A stretch of DNA of 64,000 nucleotides from contig JAVJUS010000107.1 of the NCBI GenBank assembly GCA_040220455.1, positions 68,272 through 132,271 of the forward strand. The letters run 5' to 3'. The notes below the pieces were generated by a model. The model ran no database searches and was not told the DNA's origin. It saw only the letters and a list, made by a program, of their open reading frames with translations. This document shows, in pieces, positions 8,456 to 17,311 of this stretch. Position numbers and translations under genes: made by a program. The stretch is from JAVJUS01 sp040220455 (GTDB lineage Bacteria > Pseudomonadota > Alphaproteobacteria > DSM-16000 > Inquilinaceae). Each line of letters opens with the position of its first letter. Within the stretch, counting starts at the first letter, position 1.

Positions 8456-9991
8456 TCAGGCGAGATGGCCGTCTTCGGCGTAGTAGCGGTGCAGCGCGGC
8501 CCGGTGCCGGCGGGCCAGGTCCCGGCGCGCGGCGATCGCCGGCGCGGCTTCGGTCAGGCGGGCGGCGAGCTCTGTCTCCAGCACCGGCAGGTCGACGCCC
8601 TGGACGACGCCGTCGCGCAGGACCGCGCGGCCGTCGACGACGAGGTCGGTGACATGGGCCGCCGCCCCGCGACCGGCGAGGAAGGACCAGGGGTCGCCGC
8701 CGGCGCCCGCCCGGTCGGGGGCCAGCCGCTCCAGGTCGATCAGCGCGATGTCGGCGGGCGCGCCGGGCGTCAGGCGGCCCCGGTCGCCGAGGCCGTCGGC
8801 GTCGATCACCCGGTAGCCGTCGCGCGTCAGCGCCCGGAGCGCGGCTGCGAAATCGAGTGTCGGCTCCAGGCCCGTGCCCGCGTTCAGCAGGGCGGTCAGC
8901 CGGGCCTGGGCCAGGAGGTCGCCGGCGTCGCCCAGGCTCATGCTGTCGAGCCCGACGCCCCAGGCAAGGCCCGCCGCCTCGAACGCCGCGGCCGGGGCGA
9001 GGCCGGAGCGCAGCCGCAGGTTGGACGCCGTGTTGACCGAGACGGTCGCGCCGCGCTCGGCCAGGAGCGCGATCTCCTCCGGGCGCAGGTGGACGCCGTG
9101 GGCGAAGCCCGAGCCGGGGCCGAGCAGCCCGGCCCGATCGAGCGCGGCGAGCGGCGCGCCGTCGTGCTCGCGATCGAGCCAGGCGCGCTGGCGCGGCGTC
9201 TCCAGCAGGTGCATGTAGGCCTGCCGGCCGGTCCGGCGTACCGCGTCGCCGATCGCCGCGAGGCCGCCCGGGCTGACCCAGATCGGACCGATCGGGCCGA
9301 ACAGGACGCGACAGGTGGGGCTCTCGATCGCGGCGGCCACCGCCTCGACCGCGGCGATCTGCTCGTCGAGCGGCGGCAGCGGCGCGTCGCCGCCCAGCGC
9401 CGCCCAGTCCTCGGGCGCGTGCAGCGCCGCCAGCCGGTCGGCCGGTCCGTAGCCGTGCAGGTTGCGGTCGAGCAGCGGGCAGCAGAAGCCGAGCCGGATG
9501 CCGACCTCCGCCGCCGCCCGGGCGACGGCCCGGGCATGGTCGATCAGGCGGTCGTCGCCGCGCGGGTCGAAGGTCACATTGGTCGCCACGATGCCGGCCC
9601 GGGCCATGCGGGCGAAGGCGACCGCGCTCTCGAGATAGGTGTCTATCGCCGGCGCCGCGGCCAGCGAGGGCAGCCAAAGCTCGAGCGCGTCGTCGCCCGC
9701 GCCGAAGGCGAGGGTGGAGACGGCGCGGCCATGGTCGTGGGCGTTGACGAAGGCGGGCAGGGCCAGATGCCGCTTGCCGCCGATCACGCTGCCCGCGCCG
9801 CCGGCCACGCCCCCTGTCACGGCGCCGCCGTCCCCGATGACGGCCGCGATCGTGCCGTCGGCGACGGTCAGCCGCCAAGGCCCCGCGGGCGCCCGGGCTC
9901 GCGCGGTGTCGGGAACGGCGTAGCCCGCCTCGATCTCGGCGACCCGGACAGGGGCCGGGCGCGCCGGCGCGTGACTGTCTGACGGTGTCAT
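8456..9991 (-). CDS. Amidohydrolase superfamily, cytosine deaminase-like
   Basis: A 511-residue metal-dependent hydrolase with the TIM-barrel core flanked by a beta-sandwich. The ligands expected for subtype III are present: H85 and H87 (NAHDHG), H261 (YMHLLET), H298 (FAHGVHL) and D349 (GLDSMSLGD). The last 90 residues contain the usual APADIALIDL strand. Likely chemistry is deamination or hydrolysis of a heterocyclic or amidine nitrogen. The ATG at 9991 overlaps the stop of the permease gene by 4 bp (ATGA), tying it to the Pot-type transporter. The substrate is unknown; the co-encoded second amidohydrolase and PuuE-like protein suggest sequential hydrolytic steps. Confidence 0.86.
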   Translation of the reverse strand: MTPSDSHAPARPAPVRVAEIEAGYAVPDTARARAPAGPWRLTVADGTIAAVIGDGGAVTGGVAGGAGSVIGGKRHLALPAFVNAHDHGRAVSTLAFGAGDDALELWLPSLAAAPAIDTYLESAVAFARMARAGIVATNVTFDPRGDDRLIDHARAVARAAAEVGIRLGFCCPLLDRNLHGYGPADRLAALHAPEDWAALGGDAPLPPLDEQIAAVEAVAAAIESPTCRVLFGPIGPIWVSPGGLAAIGDAVRRTGRQAYMHLLETPRQRAWLDREHDGAPLAALDRAGLLGPGSGFAHGVHLRPEEIALLAERGATVSVNTASNLRLRSGLAPAAAFEAAGLAWGVGLDSMSLGDAGDLLAQARLTALLNAGTGLEPTLDFAAALRALTRDGYRVIDADGLGDRGRLTPGAPADIALIDLERLAPDRAGAGGDPWSFLAGRGAAAHVTDLVVDGRAVLRDGVVQGVDLPVLETELAARLTEAAPAIAARRDLARRHRAALHRYYAEDGHLA

Positions 9992-10860
9992 CGCCTCGGG
10001 CCCTCCATGCCGCGGAACAGGATCCAGAAGAAGGCGCCCAGGACGGGCAGCGTCACGGCCAGGATGATCGTCGACAGGGCGAAGGAGATCGGCACGTAGG
10101 ACTGGTGGTCGGAGGACTGGGCCCACTGGAAGACCGGCATCGAGGTGGCCGTGCCGCGCAGGAAGATCGAGCGCATCAGCTCGGTGAAGGACAGCAGGAA
10201 GCCGAACAGCCCGGCCCCGACGACGGCCGGGCGCAGGATCGGCAGCTCGATGTCCAGGAAGATTCGGCGCGGGCTGGCGCCCAGATCCGCCGCCGCCTCG
10301 ACCAGGCGCCGGTCGAACCGGCTGAGCATGACGACGACCAGCAGCAGCGCGAAGGGCAGCGCCCAGACAATGTGGCCGATCAGCATCGACCAGACGCCCA
10401 GCCGCAGGTCCAGATAGGAGCGGAAGAACAGGAACAGCGCGGCGCCGATCGTCAGTCCGGGCACGAAGAGGGGGACGACGGCCAGCGCCAGCACGCCGCC
10501 GGGCCGCCTCAGGCGCATGATGCCGCGCCCGACCGCCGTCGCCACGACCATGCAGATCACCGCGACGGCGCCCGCCAGGGCAAGGCTCAGGCCCATCGGA
10601 CCGGGCCAGCGGCGATCGGCCGCCATCTCCCGATACCAGTCGACGGTCAGCGGCCAGGGCAGGCCGGAGAACGGCCGCTCGCTGAACGACATGAGCGCCA
10701 GCCACAGGATCGGCACATAGGACAGGACGATCGCCGCCAGGCCGATCGCCAGCGCCGCGCGCGGCCAGACCGGGCTGTCGGCCATCGACCGCCACCGTCC
10801 ACGATGAGCGAACGGCGCGCGCGCGGCCGGGCGGTCCCGCCTGTCGAGCGCCGTGGTCAT
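9988..10860 (-). CDS. ABC transporter permease, PotC type
   Basis: Inner-membrane permease of 290 residues. The first helix is near 33-56 after a basic N-terminus. The EAA loop in the second half reads LVEAAADLGASPRRIFLDIELP, where the ATPase docks. Its order in the operon, after the PotB-like permease and before the amidohydrolase, with a 12 bp gap to the former, matches polyamine/opine-type importers. The final segment carries the FTELMRSIFLRG signature of this family. Confidence 0.91.
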   Translation of the reverse strand: MTTALDRRDRPAARAPFAHRGRWRSMADSPVWPRAALAIGLAAIVLSYVPILWLALMSFSERPFSGLPWPLTVDWYREMAADRRWPGPMGLSLALAGAVAVICMVVATAVGRGIMRLRRPGGVLALAVVPLFVPGLTIGAALFLFFRSYLDLRLGVWSMLIGHIVWALPFALLLVVVMLSRFDRRLVEAAADLGASPRRIFLDIELPILRPAVVGAGLFGFLLSFTELMRSIFLRGTATSMPVFQWAQSSDHQSYVPISFALSTIILAVTLPVLGAFFWILFRGMEGPRR

Positions 10861-10872
10861 CGCCGCCCCTCC

Positions 10873-11760
10873 TCAGGCGTCCAGCGCCCGGAACAGGGCG
10901 GCGCCCGCCCCGACGCGGCGCAGGACGAGGGCGAGGAGACCCAGCAGCACCAGCAGGACGGCGATGACGAAGGACGACAGGGCGGCGGCCATCGGGTATT
11001 TCAGCGCGTCCAGCGCGGCATCGACCGAGTTGCCCAGCATGTTGACGTTGAAGCCGCCCATGATCTGCGGCACCACCACGTCGGCCATCGCCGGAACCAT
11101 GGTGAAGACGACGCCGGCCGCCACGCCCGGCAGGGCCAGCGGCAGCAGGACGTCGGTGAAGGTCTGCCAGCGCGAGGCGCCGAGATCGCCGCTGGCCTCC
11201 AGCAGGTCGTCGTCGATCAGCGTCAGCACCAGCATGATCGGAAGGACCATCGTGGGGAAGTAGACGAGCACCATGCCGAAATGCACGGCGAATTCCGAGT
11301 AGAGCAGCCAGGCCTGCGGCGGGATGCCGACCAGGCCGAGCAGCGTGTTCACCGCCCCCTCGCTGCCCAGCAACGTGCGCCAGACGATGGTGCGCGAGGC
11401 GACGTCCAGGAAGAACGGGATGGTGATCAGCGTCACCAGTGCCGCCCGGATCGACGCCGACCGGCAGCCCTTGGCGAGCCAGATGGCGAAGGGCAGGGAG
11501 ATCGCCATGACGACCACTGTCACCGTCAGCCCGATGCGCACGGTGCGCACCACGACCTGCCACCGGCCGCTGTCGAAGAAGGTGCGCCAGGTCTCCAATC
11601 CCGGCGTGAAGTCCGTGGCGAAGCCCTGCGTGCGGAACAGCGAATAGACCAGCATCAGCGCCAGCGGGGTGACCACCAGCACGGTCCAGGCCGCGACGAA
11701 CAGCATGACCGGCCAGCCGCCGGCGGCCAGCTCGTGATAGGCCGCGCGAAGGCGGATCAC
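10873..11760 (-). CDS. ABC transporter permease, PotB type
   Basis: Inner-membrane permease of 295 residues forming a heterodimer with the PotC-type permease at 9988-10860. About six hydrophobic segments are visible, with the first around 17-40. The coupling loop reads LLEASGDLGASRWQTFTDV and is followed by LPLALPGV. It lies 37 bp downstream of the binding-protein gene (11798-12970). All parts of the transporter except the ATPase are contiguous; the ATPase lies one gene further upstream at 14381-15547. Confidence 0.92.
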   Translation of the reverse strand: MIRLRAAYHELAAGGWPVMLFVAAWTVLVVTPLALMLVYSLFRTQGFATDFTPGLETWRTFFDSGRWQVVVRTVRIGLTVTVVVMAISLPFAIWLAKGCRSASIRAALVTLITIPFFLDVASRTIVWRTLLGSEGAVNTLLGLVGIPPQAWLLYSEFAVHFGMVLVYFPTMVLPIMLVLTLIDDDLLEASGDLGASRWQTFTDVLLPLALPGVAAGVVFTMVPAMADVVVPQIMGGFNVNMLGNSVDAALDALKYPMAAALSSFVIAVLLVLLGLLALVLRRVGAGAALFRALDA

Positions 11761-11797
11761 GAGCCGACCGCCGGGGCCGCCGGGGGAGGCGCGGCGC

Positions 11798-12970
11798 TCA
11801 GGCGTTGAGGAAGCGCTGCCACTCTTCCTCCATCACCGCCAGGTTGGGCGGAACGGGATTGAAGCTGAACTGCGGCGTCTCGTACTTGCGCGCGACCGTG
11901 TCGCCGACCGCGCCGATTTTGGCGACGTCCTCGGCCGGCCAGCCCTGTTCCTCCGCATAGGCGACCGCCAGGTCCATGTTCGGCCCGGCGAGCCCCTTGC
12001 GCCCCATGGGGGCCAGATACGCGCCCGACAGGAAGAAGTTCAGGGTCTCGTAGATCCGGTCCAGATTGTCGCGCTCCGCGGCCTGGATCGGGACGAACAG
12101 GGCGTTGCCCCACTTGAAGTAGTAGTCGGCGTTGGCGTAGTGGACGACCTCTCCGCCCTGCTGCTCGTTGACCACGACGACGGCGTCGGACCAGCAGTTG
12201 AGGATGTCGACCTCGCGGTTGCCGAGGAGCTGGACCTGCTCGTCGAAGCCGACGAAGAAGGCCCGGAACTGGCCGGCCTGCTTGCGCGCGATGCCGAAAT
12301 CGGCGACCGCCCGGGCTTCCTCGGCGCTCAGGTTGGTGACGTCGGCGATCTGGTGGATGCCGGCGTTGTGGACGTACTGGGCCATCAGCGGGAAGGAATA
12401 GACCATCGTCGTCGACAGCCCGACCCGGCCCAGCGTCTCCTCGCTGTCGAACATCAGCTTCCAGGACAGGGTCTCGGTCGGGTCGTCGACGCCCAGGGCG
12501 TCCGGCCAGAAGCCGAAGCTGTCCGCGCCGCCCACATTGGGCACGCCGTACTGCACGTCGCCGACCCGCAAGGGGGCGGTGAACGCCTCGGGGACCCGGT
12601 CCCAGAGGGTCAGGGCGGGATGGCTCGTGTCCAGGGGCAGGAACCAGTCCTCGCCCAGGACCGTCTGCATGCCGACCTCGGTCAGGAAGAAGTCGTAGTC
12701 GCGGCCGATCTCGTTGGCCATGATCTCGCGCAGCACCACGCCCGGGTCGCCCACGGTCGGGGTGTAGCGCATCTCCATCCCGGTCGCCTCGACGAAGGGC
12801 GTCCAGTCCTCCAGCCCCTGGGCCGAGGTGCCGTAGCCGCGCATCGTAACCTCCTGGGCGGCGGCCGGGCGCAGCTTGACGCCGATCAGCCCGACGGCGG
12901 CCCCGGCGGCCGTACCCTGAAGCAGGCGGCGGCGCGGGATCACCGGGCCGGCGGTCTTCCTGTCGATCAT
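11798..12970 (-). CDS. ABC transporter substrate-binding protein, PotD type, Tat-exported
   Basis: Periplasmic binding protein of 390 residues. The N-terminus has a twin-arginine motif (PRRRLLQG, residues 11-18) followed by a hydrophobic stretch and AAAQE cleavage region, so Tat export is likely. The body has the extracellular solute-binding family 1/PotD pattern, for example RDYDFFLTEVG, and ends in the usual helical tail. It partners the PotB/PotC-type permeases immediately downstream. The solute may be a polyamine-like or N-heterocyclic cation. The amidohydrolases in the same operon make a heterocyclic compound plausible, but this is inference. Confidence 0.9.
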   Translation of the reverse strand: MIDRKTAGPVIPRRRLLQGTAAGAAVGLIGVKLRPAAAQEVTMRGYGTSAQGLEDWTPFVEATGMEMRYTPTVGDPGVVLREIMANEIGRDYDFFLTEVGMQTVLGEDWFLPLDTSHPALTLWDRVPEAFTAPLRVGDVQYGVPNVGGADSFGFWPDALGVDDPTETLSWKLMFDSEETLGRVGLSTTMVYSFPLMAQYVHNAGIHQIADVTNLSAEEARAVADFGIARKQAGQFRAFFVGFDEQVQLLGNREVDILNCWSDAVVVVNEQQGGEVVHYANADYYFKWGNALFVPIQAAERDNLDRIYETLNFFLSGAYLAPMGRKGLAGPNMDLAVAYAEEQGWPAEDVAKIGAVGDTVARKYETPQFSFNPVPPNLAVMEEEWQRFLNA

Positions 12971-13109
12971 TCCTGTCCCCTCCGTGGTGCCGTGCCGCGC
13001 GGACGACGGTCCGCGCCGGTGCCGACGGCGATGCCTCCCGCGCGGCCCGCACCCGCCTTGTTCCCGGCGGGGCGTGACGGGCCGCTTCCTCCTGCCGCGC
13101 CCGGCGCCC

Positions 13110-14384
13110 TCAGGCGTCCAGGCGCACGTCCTCGTAGCAACTCTCGGCCACGAGCCGACCGTCGCGGTAGATCCGGCGCGCCGGCGCCAGCGTGGTCAGC
13201 GCGTCGGCCGCGCTGTCGGCGCGCAGCAGCACCAGGTCCGCCGACGCGCCGACCGCGAGGCCGTAGTCGCGCCGGCCGGCCATGGCGGCCGCGTGTGTCG
13301 TGATCATCCGCCAGACCTCGACCAGGTCCTCGGCCGAGAACAGCTTGGCGGCATAGGCCATGACCTGCCCGGACATGACCGGGTCGGGATAGAGCAGGTA
13401 CGGCGCGAACATGGAGCCGTAGGCCTCCTGGGCGATCGCCACCGGCACCCCGGCCCGCACAAGCTCCTTGATCGTCGCGATGCCGCGCGGCGGGTCGATC
13501 GCGCCGACGCCGCCGTAGAGCAGGCCGCTCATCGGGCTGCTGGCCACGGCGATTCCGGCCTCGCGCATGCGGTCGTAGAGGCGCCGGCGATAGGCCTCGT
13601 CCTGCTTGGGAAGGGACATGCAATGGGCGACCGTGACCCGGCCGTGGAAGCCGCGGGCCAGGGTCTCGTCGACCACCACCTCCAGCCAGCGGGACTCCGG
13701 CCGGTCGGTCTCGTCGCAATGGAAGTCGACATCGACGCCGTAGCGCTCGGCGAGCTCGAAGACCTCCCGGATCTCCTGTCGCCGCAGCGCGTCGCTGCGC
13801 TCGAGCTGCGGATTCGTGCCTATGTATTCGGCGCCCGCCTCCAGTGCCGCGATGGCCAGGTCGCGGGCGCCCGGGTCGCTGATCAGGCCGTGCTGGGGAA
13901 AGGCGATGATGCGGATGTCGAGCACGCCGGCCAGCCGGCGCCGCGCTTCCCGCAGCGCCTCGAAGCAGACCATGCGCGCGTGGGAATCGGTGTCGGCGAA
14001 ACTGCGCACGGCGACGACGCCCCGCGCCGCCATGATCCGGCCGACCCGCTCCACCCTCTCGATCGTGTCGTCGAGCGTGAAGGCCCGCTTCTTGCGGCCC
14101 AGATCCTCGATCTGGTCCTCGAAGGCCATGTCGCGCAGGCCGTCGGTCGGCACGAAGCAGGACGTCATGTGGTAGTGCGGCTCGACGAAGGCCGGCGAGG
14201 CGAGCCATCCCGCCGCCTCGGTCCGCGGCGGTCCCTGGGGATCGGCGCTGCCGTTCTCGGACGGCGTGATCGCGGCGATCCGGCCGTCGGCGATGGCGAT
14301 GTCGACGCATTCGCCGGTCTCCCAATGGGTCGCGCCGGCGATGACGTGGTCGAGCCTGCCGGGCCCGGGTTCGGCCGTGCTCAT
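13110..14384 (-). CDS. Amidohydrolase, cytosine deaminase (CodA)-like, atypical metal site
   Basis: A 424-residue amidohydrolase closest in pattern to bacterial cytosine deaminase and N-isopropylammelide hydrolase. Metal ligands seen are H70 and H72 (EPHYH), H222 (DFHCDETD) and H254 (VAHCMS). CodA has a GHDDV segment whose Asp is both ligand and acid/base; here that position reads AQEAYG (Q319-E320-A321), so the essential Asp appears absent or moved. The start is the ATG at 14384, overlapping the ATPase stop by 4 bp; the longer open frame upstream is antisense noise. It sits between the ATPase and the binding protein of the Pot-type transporter. Activity may therefore differ from cytosine deamination, or be lost. 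Confidence 0.82.
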   Translation of the reverse strand: MSTAEPGPGRLDHVIAGATHWETGECVDIAIADGRIAAITPSENGSADPQGPPRTEAAGWLASPAFVEPHYHMTSCFVPTDGLRDMAFEDQIEDLGRKKRAFTLDDTIERVERVGRIMAARGVVAVRSFADTDSHARMVCFEALREARRRLAGVLDIRIIAFPQHGLISDPGARDLAIAALEAGAEYIGTNPQLERSDALRRQEIREVFELAERYGVDVDFHCDETDRPESRWLEVVVDETLARGFHGRVTVAHCMSLPKQDEAYRRRLYDRMREAGIAVASSPMSGLLYGGVGAIDPPRGIATIKELVRAGVPVAIAQEAYGSMFAPYLLYPDPVMSGQVMAYAAKLFSAEDLVEVWRMITTHAAAMAGRRDYGLAVGASADLVLLRADSAADALTTLAPARRIYRDGRLVAESCYEDVRLDA

Positions 14385-15547
14385 GACCCGGCCGTGACCG
14401 CGCAGTCGTCCGGCGCCCACGCGACCGCCGGGATGTCGTCGGGCAGGGCACGGCCGTCCCAGATGCGCGCGCTCAGCCGTCCGGCCGGCGTCTCCGTGAC
14501 CCAATCGCGATACTTGCCCTTGTACACCGTCTCGACCAGCCGGGCCGGAAGGCGGTTGCCCGGCGCCTCGCCGGATGACCCGCCAATCGCTTCGCCGACG
14601 ACCGGTAGGACTCGCTCGGCGCGCACGGCCATGCAGACCGGCGTCCCCGGCGCCGGGGACGGGCCCTCGCCGGTCCATCGCCCGACGAGCGTGTGGCCCT
14701 CGGCAGTCATGGCGACCAGGCCGGGCCCCGGCGCCCCGGCCGCCGCGCGGCCCGGAATCAGGTTGTCGATGCCCATGAAATCGGCGACGAAGCGTGACGC
14801 AGGGCGTTCGAACAGGGCGTCGGGCGGGCCTTCCTGGACGACCCGGCCGGCGCGCATCAGGAGGATGCGGTGGCTCATGGTCAGCGCCTCCTCCTGGCTG
14901 TGGGTGACGTAGACGAAGGCCATCCCCAGGCTCTGCTGCAGGTGCAGCAGCTCGACCTGCATCTCCTGGCGCAGCTTCTCGTCGAGCGCGCCCAGCGGCT
15001 CGTCGAGCAGCAGGATCGACGGGTTGGTCACGATGCTGCGCGCCAGGCCGACGCGCTGGCGCTCGCCGCCGCTGAGCTGGTGGATGCGGCGGTCGTACTT
15101 GCCGGGCAGGCGCACCCGCTCCAGCGCCTCGCGGGCGCGGGCGGCGCGCTCGGCCCGGTCGATGCCGCGGACCTTCAGGCCGTACTCGATGTTAGCGCCG
15201 ACCGACATGTGCGGGAAGAGGGCGTAGCTCTGGAACACGGTCGTGCAGTCGCGCGCGGCCGGCGGCAGACCGGTCACGTCCCGCCCGGCGATGGCGAGGC
15301 GCCGCGCCCGGCTCGGCGTCTCGAGCCCGGCGATGACGCGCAAGAGCGTCGTCTTGCCGGAGCCGCTGTGCCCCAGCAGCGTGACGAATTCGCCGGGCGC
15401 GACGGTCAGCGAGACCTCGTCCAGGGCCAGGGTCTCGCCGTAGCGGTGGCTGATGCCCAGCGCGTCCAGCGCCGGCGGCGGCTCCGGCTCGGTCGGCGCG
15501 GCCATCCCGATCACCGGCGCCGCCACGCGGGCGGCCGTCGCCGTCAT
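14381..15547 (-). CDS. ABC transporter ATP-binding protein, PotA type
   Basis: ATPase of 388 residues for the Pot-type importer downstream. The Walker A motif is GHSGSGKTTLL, the signature is LSGGERQRVGLARS, and Walker B is ILLLDEPLGALD. The switch region VTHSQEEAL is followed by a C-terminal TOBE-like regulatory domain of about 120 residues, giving the usual PotA length. I chose the ATG at 15547, which leaves about 30 residues before the ATPase core; the frame is open further upstream, but that part has no family similarity and crosses the palindromes at 15712-15879. It is the first gene of a minus-strand operon that continues to 7526. Confidence 0.9.
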   Translation of the reverse strand: MTATAARVAAPVIGMAAPTEPEPPPALDALGISHRYGETLALDEVSLTVAPGEFVTLLGHSGSGKTTLLRVIAGLETPSRARRLAIAGRDVTGLPPAARDCTTVFQSYALFPHMSVGANIEYGLKVRGIDRAERAARAREALERVRLPGKYDRRIHQLSGGERQRVGLARSIVTNPSILLLDEPLGALDEKLRQEMQVELLHLQQSLGMAFVYVTHSQEEALTMSHRILLMRAGRVVQEGPPDALFERPASRFVADFMGIDNLIPGRAAAGAPGPGLVAMTAEGHTLVGRWTGEGPSPAPGTPVCMAVRAERVLPVVGEAIGGSSGEAPGNRLPARLVETVYKGKYRDWVTETPAGRLSARIWDGRALPDDIPAVAWAPDDCAVTAGS

Positions 15548-15874
15548 CGCGCCGCTCCGTCGTTCCGGTAGTGGTCGGACGGCTCCGCGGCTCTCCAGGG
15601 CGACGGTCTCGCGATCATGGCCGATCTCCGAAGCCGCGGCCCGAGGGATACCAGGACCGCCGGTCGGCAAGGCCGGGGCCGTCGGTATGGTGGCAAGGGG
15701 CATGACGTCTGACCATTTGGCCAAAAGGTGCAGTCTTGAGTCTTTCGTCCGCGGCGCAACGGCACAGTCGGCGACGGGAGGTGGCTTCGGGGAGTCGTAG
15801 GTTGCCCACCGCGAAGCGGTGCGCAACGCGGCGCGGTCGGTGCCGTCGCGCACGGCCTGTCGGCCGTGGGCGAC
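15548..15874. other. 327-bp gene-free stretch with palindromes: promoter region of the PotA operon
   Basis: No credible gene is present here; the open frames that cross it are antisense or upstream extensions. It holds the presumed minus-strand promoter of the PotA-type operon and, at its far end, the terminus of the amidohydrolase gene at 15875. Two palindromic signals are annotated separately (15712-15729 and 15796-15879). I could not identify a convincing sigma-70 promoter by eye. Confidence 0.6.
15712..15729. promoter_or_regulatory. 18-bp near-perfect palindrome, candidate operator
   Basis: ACCATTTGGCCAAAAGGT reads the same on both strands except for one base pair. It is about 165 bp upstream of the PotA-type ATPase start. 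Its symmetry suggests a dimeric repressor site, but no regulator gene is adjacent to this operon. Confidence 0.4.
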
Positions 15875-15879
15875 CTACG
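15796..15879. repeat. Inverted repeat with inner hairpin at an operon boundary
   Basis: The left arm CGTAGGTTGCCCAC (15796-15809) matches the right arm GTGGGCGACCTACG (15866-15879) in inverted orientation with one mismatch. Between them is a smaller palindrome, ACCGCGAAGCGGT. The right arm overlaps the stop codon of the amidohydrolase at 15875. Termination of the upstream minus-strand transcript is the simplest reading. Confidence 0.4.
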
Positions 15880-17308
15880 GGCGGCGGCCCGGATCCCCGT
15901 CGGCCGTCGCCAGGCGGGCCGCGACGCGGTTCGCCTCGGCGACCAGGGCGCGCTCGTCGACGTCGAGCAGGCGGCCGTCGCGCACCCGGACCCGGCCGGC
16001 GACGACCGTGAGATCGGCATAGGGGTGGCTGCCGGCGAGCAGGAAGCCCTCCACCGGGTCCGCGGACCCGGCGTAGCCGATCCGACGCAGGTCGAAGGCC
16101 GCGATGTCGGCGGCCATGCCGGGGGCGAGCGTGCCGATCCGGTCGCGGCCCAGCACCCGCGCGCCGCCCGACGTGGCGAGCCGGAGCACCTCGTCGGCGG
16201 TCATCCAGTGCTCGACCGGATCGGCCCGGTCCCGCCCGGCGACCCTGTGGAGCACCAGGGCCAGCCGCAGCTCGCCCAGGAAGTTGCCGCTGTCGTTGCT
16301 GGCCGAGCCGTCGACGCCGATGCCCAGCGCCACGTCCTTTTCGCGCAGCCGCCCGATCGGCGCGACCGGCAGGCCGAGCCGCAGGCAGCAGCGCGGGCAG
16401 TGGGCGACCCCACAGCCGTTGTCGGCAAAGGCGGCGATGTCCTCGTCGTCGAGCCGGGTGCAATGGGCGAACCAGGTGCCGGGGGCGAGCCACCCGGCAT
16501 CGGCCAGCACGCGCACCGGCGGCTTGCCGTGGAGCCGGTCGGTCAACGCGCGCTCGTCCTCCCGGGGATGGTAATGGGTGTGCAGCCCGCAGCCGGCGGC
16601 ATGCGCGATCTCCCCGATCCGGGCCAGCAGCGCCGGGTCGTCGTAGGTCACCGAGGTCGGGCCGAAGGCGACGCGCAGCATGGCGAACGGGTCGGTGTCG
16701 TGCCGCGTAGCGGCCCGCTCCATGCCGGCGACCAGGCGCTCGGGCGTGTCGAGCAGGTCGGCCAGGACCGCCTCGCCCATCACCGGCGCCAACCGCTGGG
16801 CCAGATCGCCTTCGATCCGGGGCATGCAGCCGCGCACCAGATGGAGCCGGATCCCCGCCTCCCGCGCCACGTCGAGCAGGGCGTCGAGCCGGGCGTCGTC
16901 CGTCTCCGGCAGCAGATAGGCGAAATCCGCCGTCGTGGTGACGCCGGAGAGCAGGAGTTCGCCCACCGCCACCCGGGTCGCCGTCGCGAAGTCCTCCGCC
17001 GTCATCCGCGCCCACATCGGGTAGAGCCCGGCCAGCCAGTCCATGTAGCCGCAGGCCGCGACGCCGGGGATCCCGCGCGTCACCGACTGGAAGAAGTGGT
17101 GGTGAGTGTTGACGAAACCGGGCGTGACCAGGTGGCCGGTCAGGTCGATCGTCTCGACCCCCTCGGCCCCGGCGTGCTCGGGCGGACAGGGCTCGGGGCC
17201 GAGCGCGGCGATGCGGCCCCCCTCCACCCGGATCCAGGCATCGTCGAGCCGACCGGGGCTCGCCCCGGTCCAGACATGGGCGGCGTGGCGCAGCAGCAGG
17301 TCTGCCAT
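15875..17308 (-). CDS. Amidohydrolase, 8-oxoguanine deaminase / s-triazine hydrolase-like
   Basis: A 477-residue amidohydrolase of the TrzN/AtzB/8-oxoguanine deaminase branch. Metal ligands are H69 and H71 (NTHHHFF), H245 (THYHPRED), H282 (FAHCTR) and D333 (GVDGSASNDSGN). The GVDGSASNDS stretch is characteristic of 8-oxoguanine and related deaminases. All residues needed for a zinc-dependent deaminase look intact. It follows the triple-RidA gene by only 3 bp, so the two are co-transcribed from the divergent promoter at 18560-18686. RidA proteins hydrolyse reactive enamines or imines, so this enzyme may deaminate or hydrolyse a compound that yields one. Confidence 0.88.
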   Translation of the reverse strand: MADLLLRHAAHVWTGASPGRLDDAWIRVEGGRIAALGPEPCPPEHAGAEGVETIDLTGHLVTPGFVNTHHHFFQSVTRGIPGVAACGYMDWLAGLYPMWARMTAEDFATATRVAVGELLLSGVTTTADFAYLLPETDDARLDALLDVAREAGIRLHLVRGCMPRIEGDLAQRLAPVMGEAVLADLLDTPERLVAGMERAATRHDTDPFAMLRVAFGPTSVTYDDPALLARIGEIAHAAGCGLHTHYHPREDERALTDRLHGKPPVRVLADAGWLAPGTWFAHCTRLDDEDIAAFADNGCGVAHCPRCCLRLGLPVAPIGRLREKDVALGIGVDGSASNDSGNFLGELRLALVLHRVAGRDRADPVEHWMTADEVLRLATSGGARVLGRDRIGTLAPGMAADIAAFDLRRIGYAGSADPVEGFLLAGSHPYADLTVVAGRVRVRDGRLLDVDERALVAEANRVAARLATADGDPGRRP

Positions 17309-17311
17309 GGC

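Noticed and set aside
8456..11563. 1035-residue frame suggesting a permease-amidohydrolase fusion
   Set aside because: Only the part from 9991 downward is protein-like; the N-terminal part is a frame-shifted shadow of the two permease genes.
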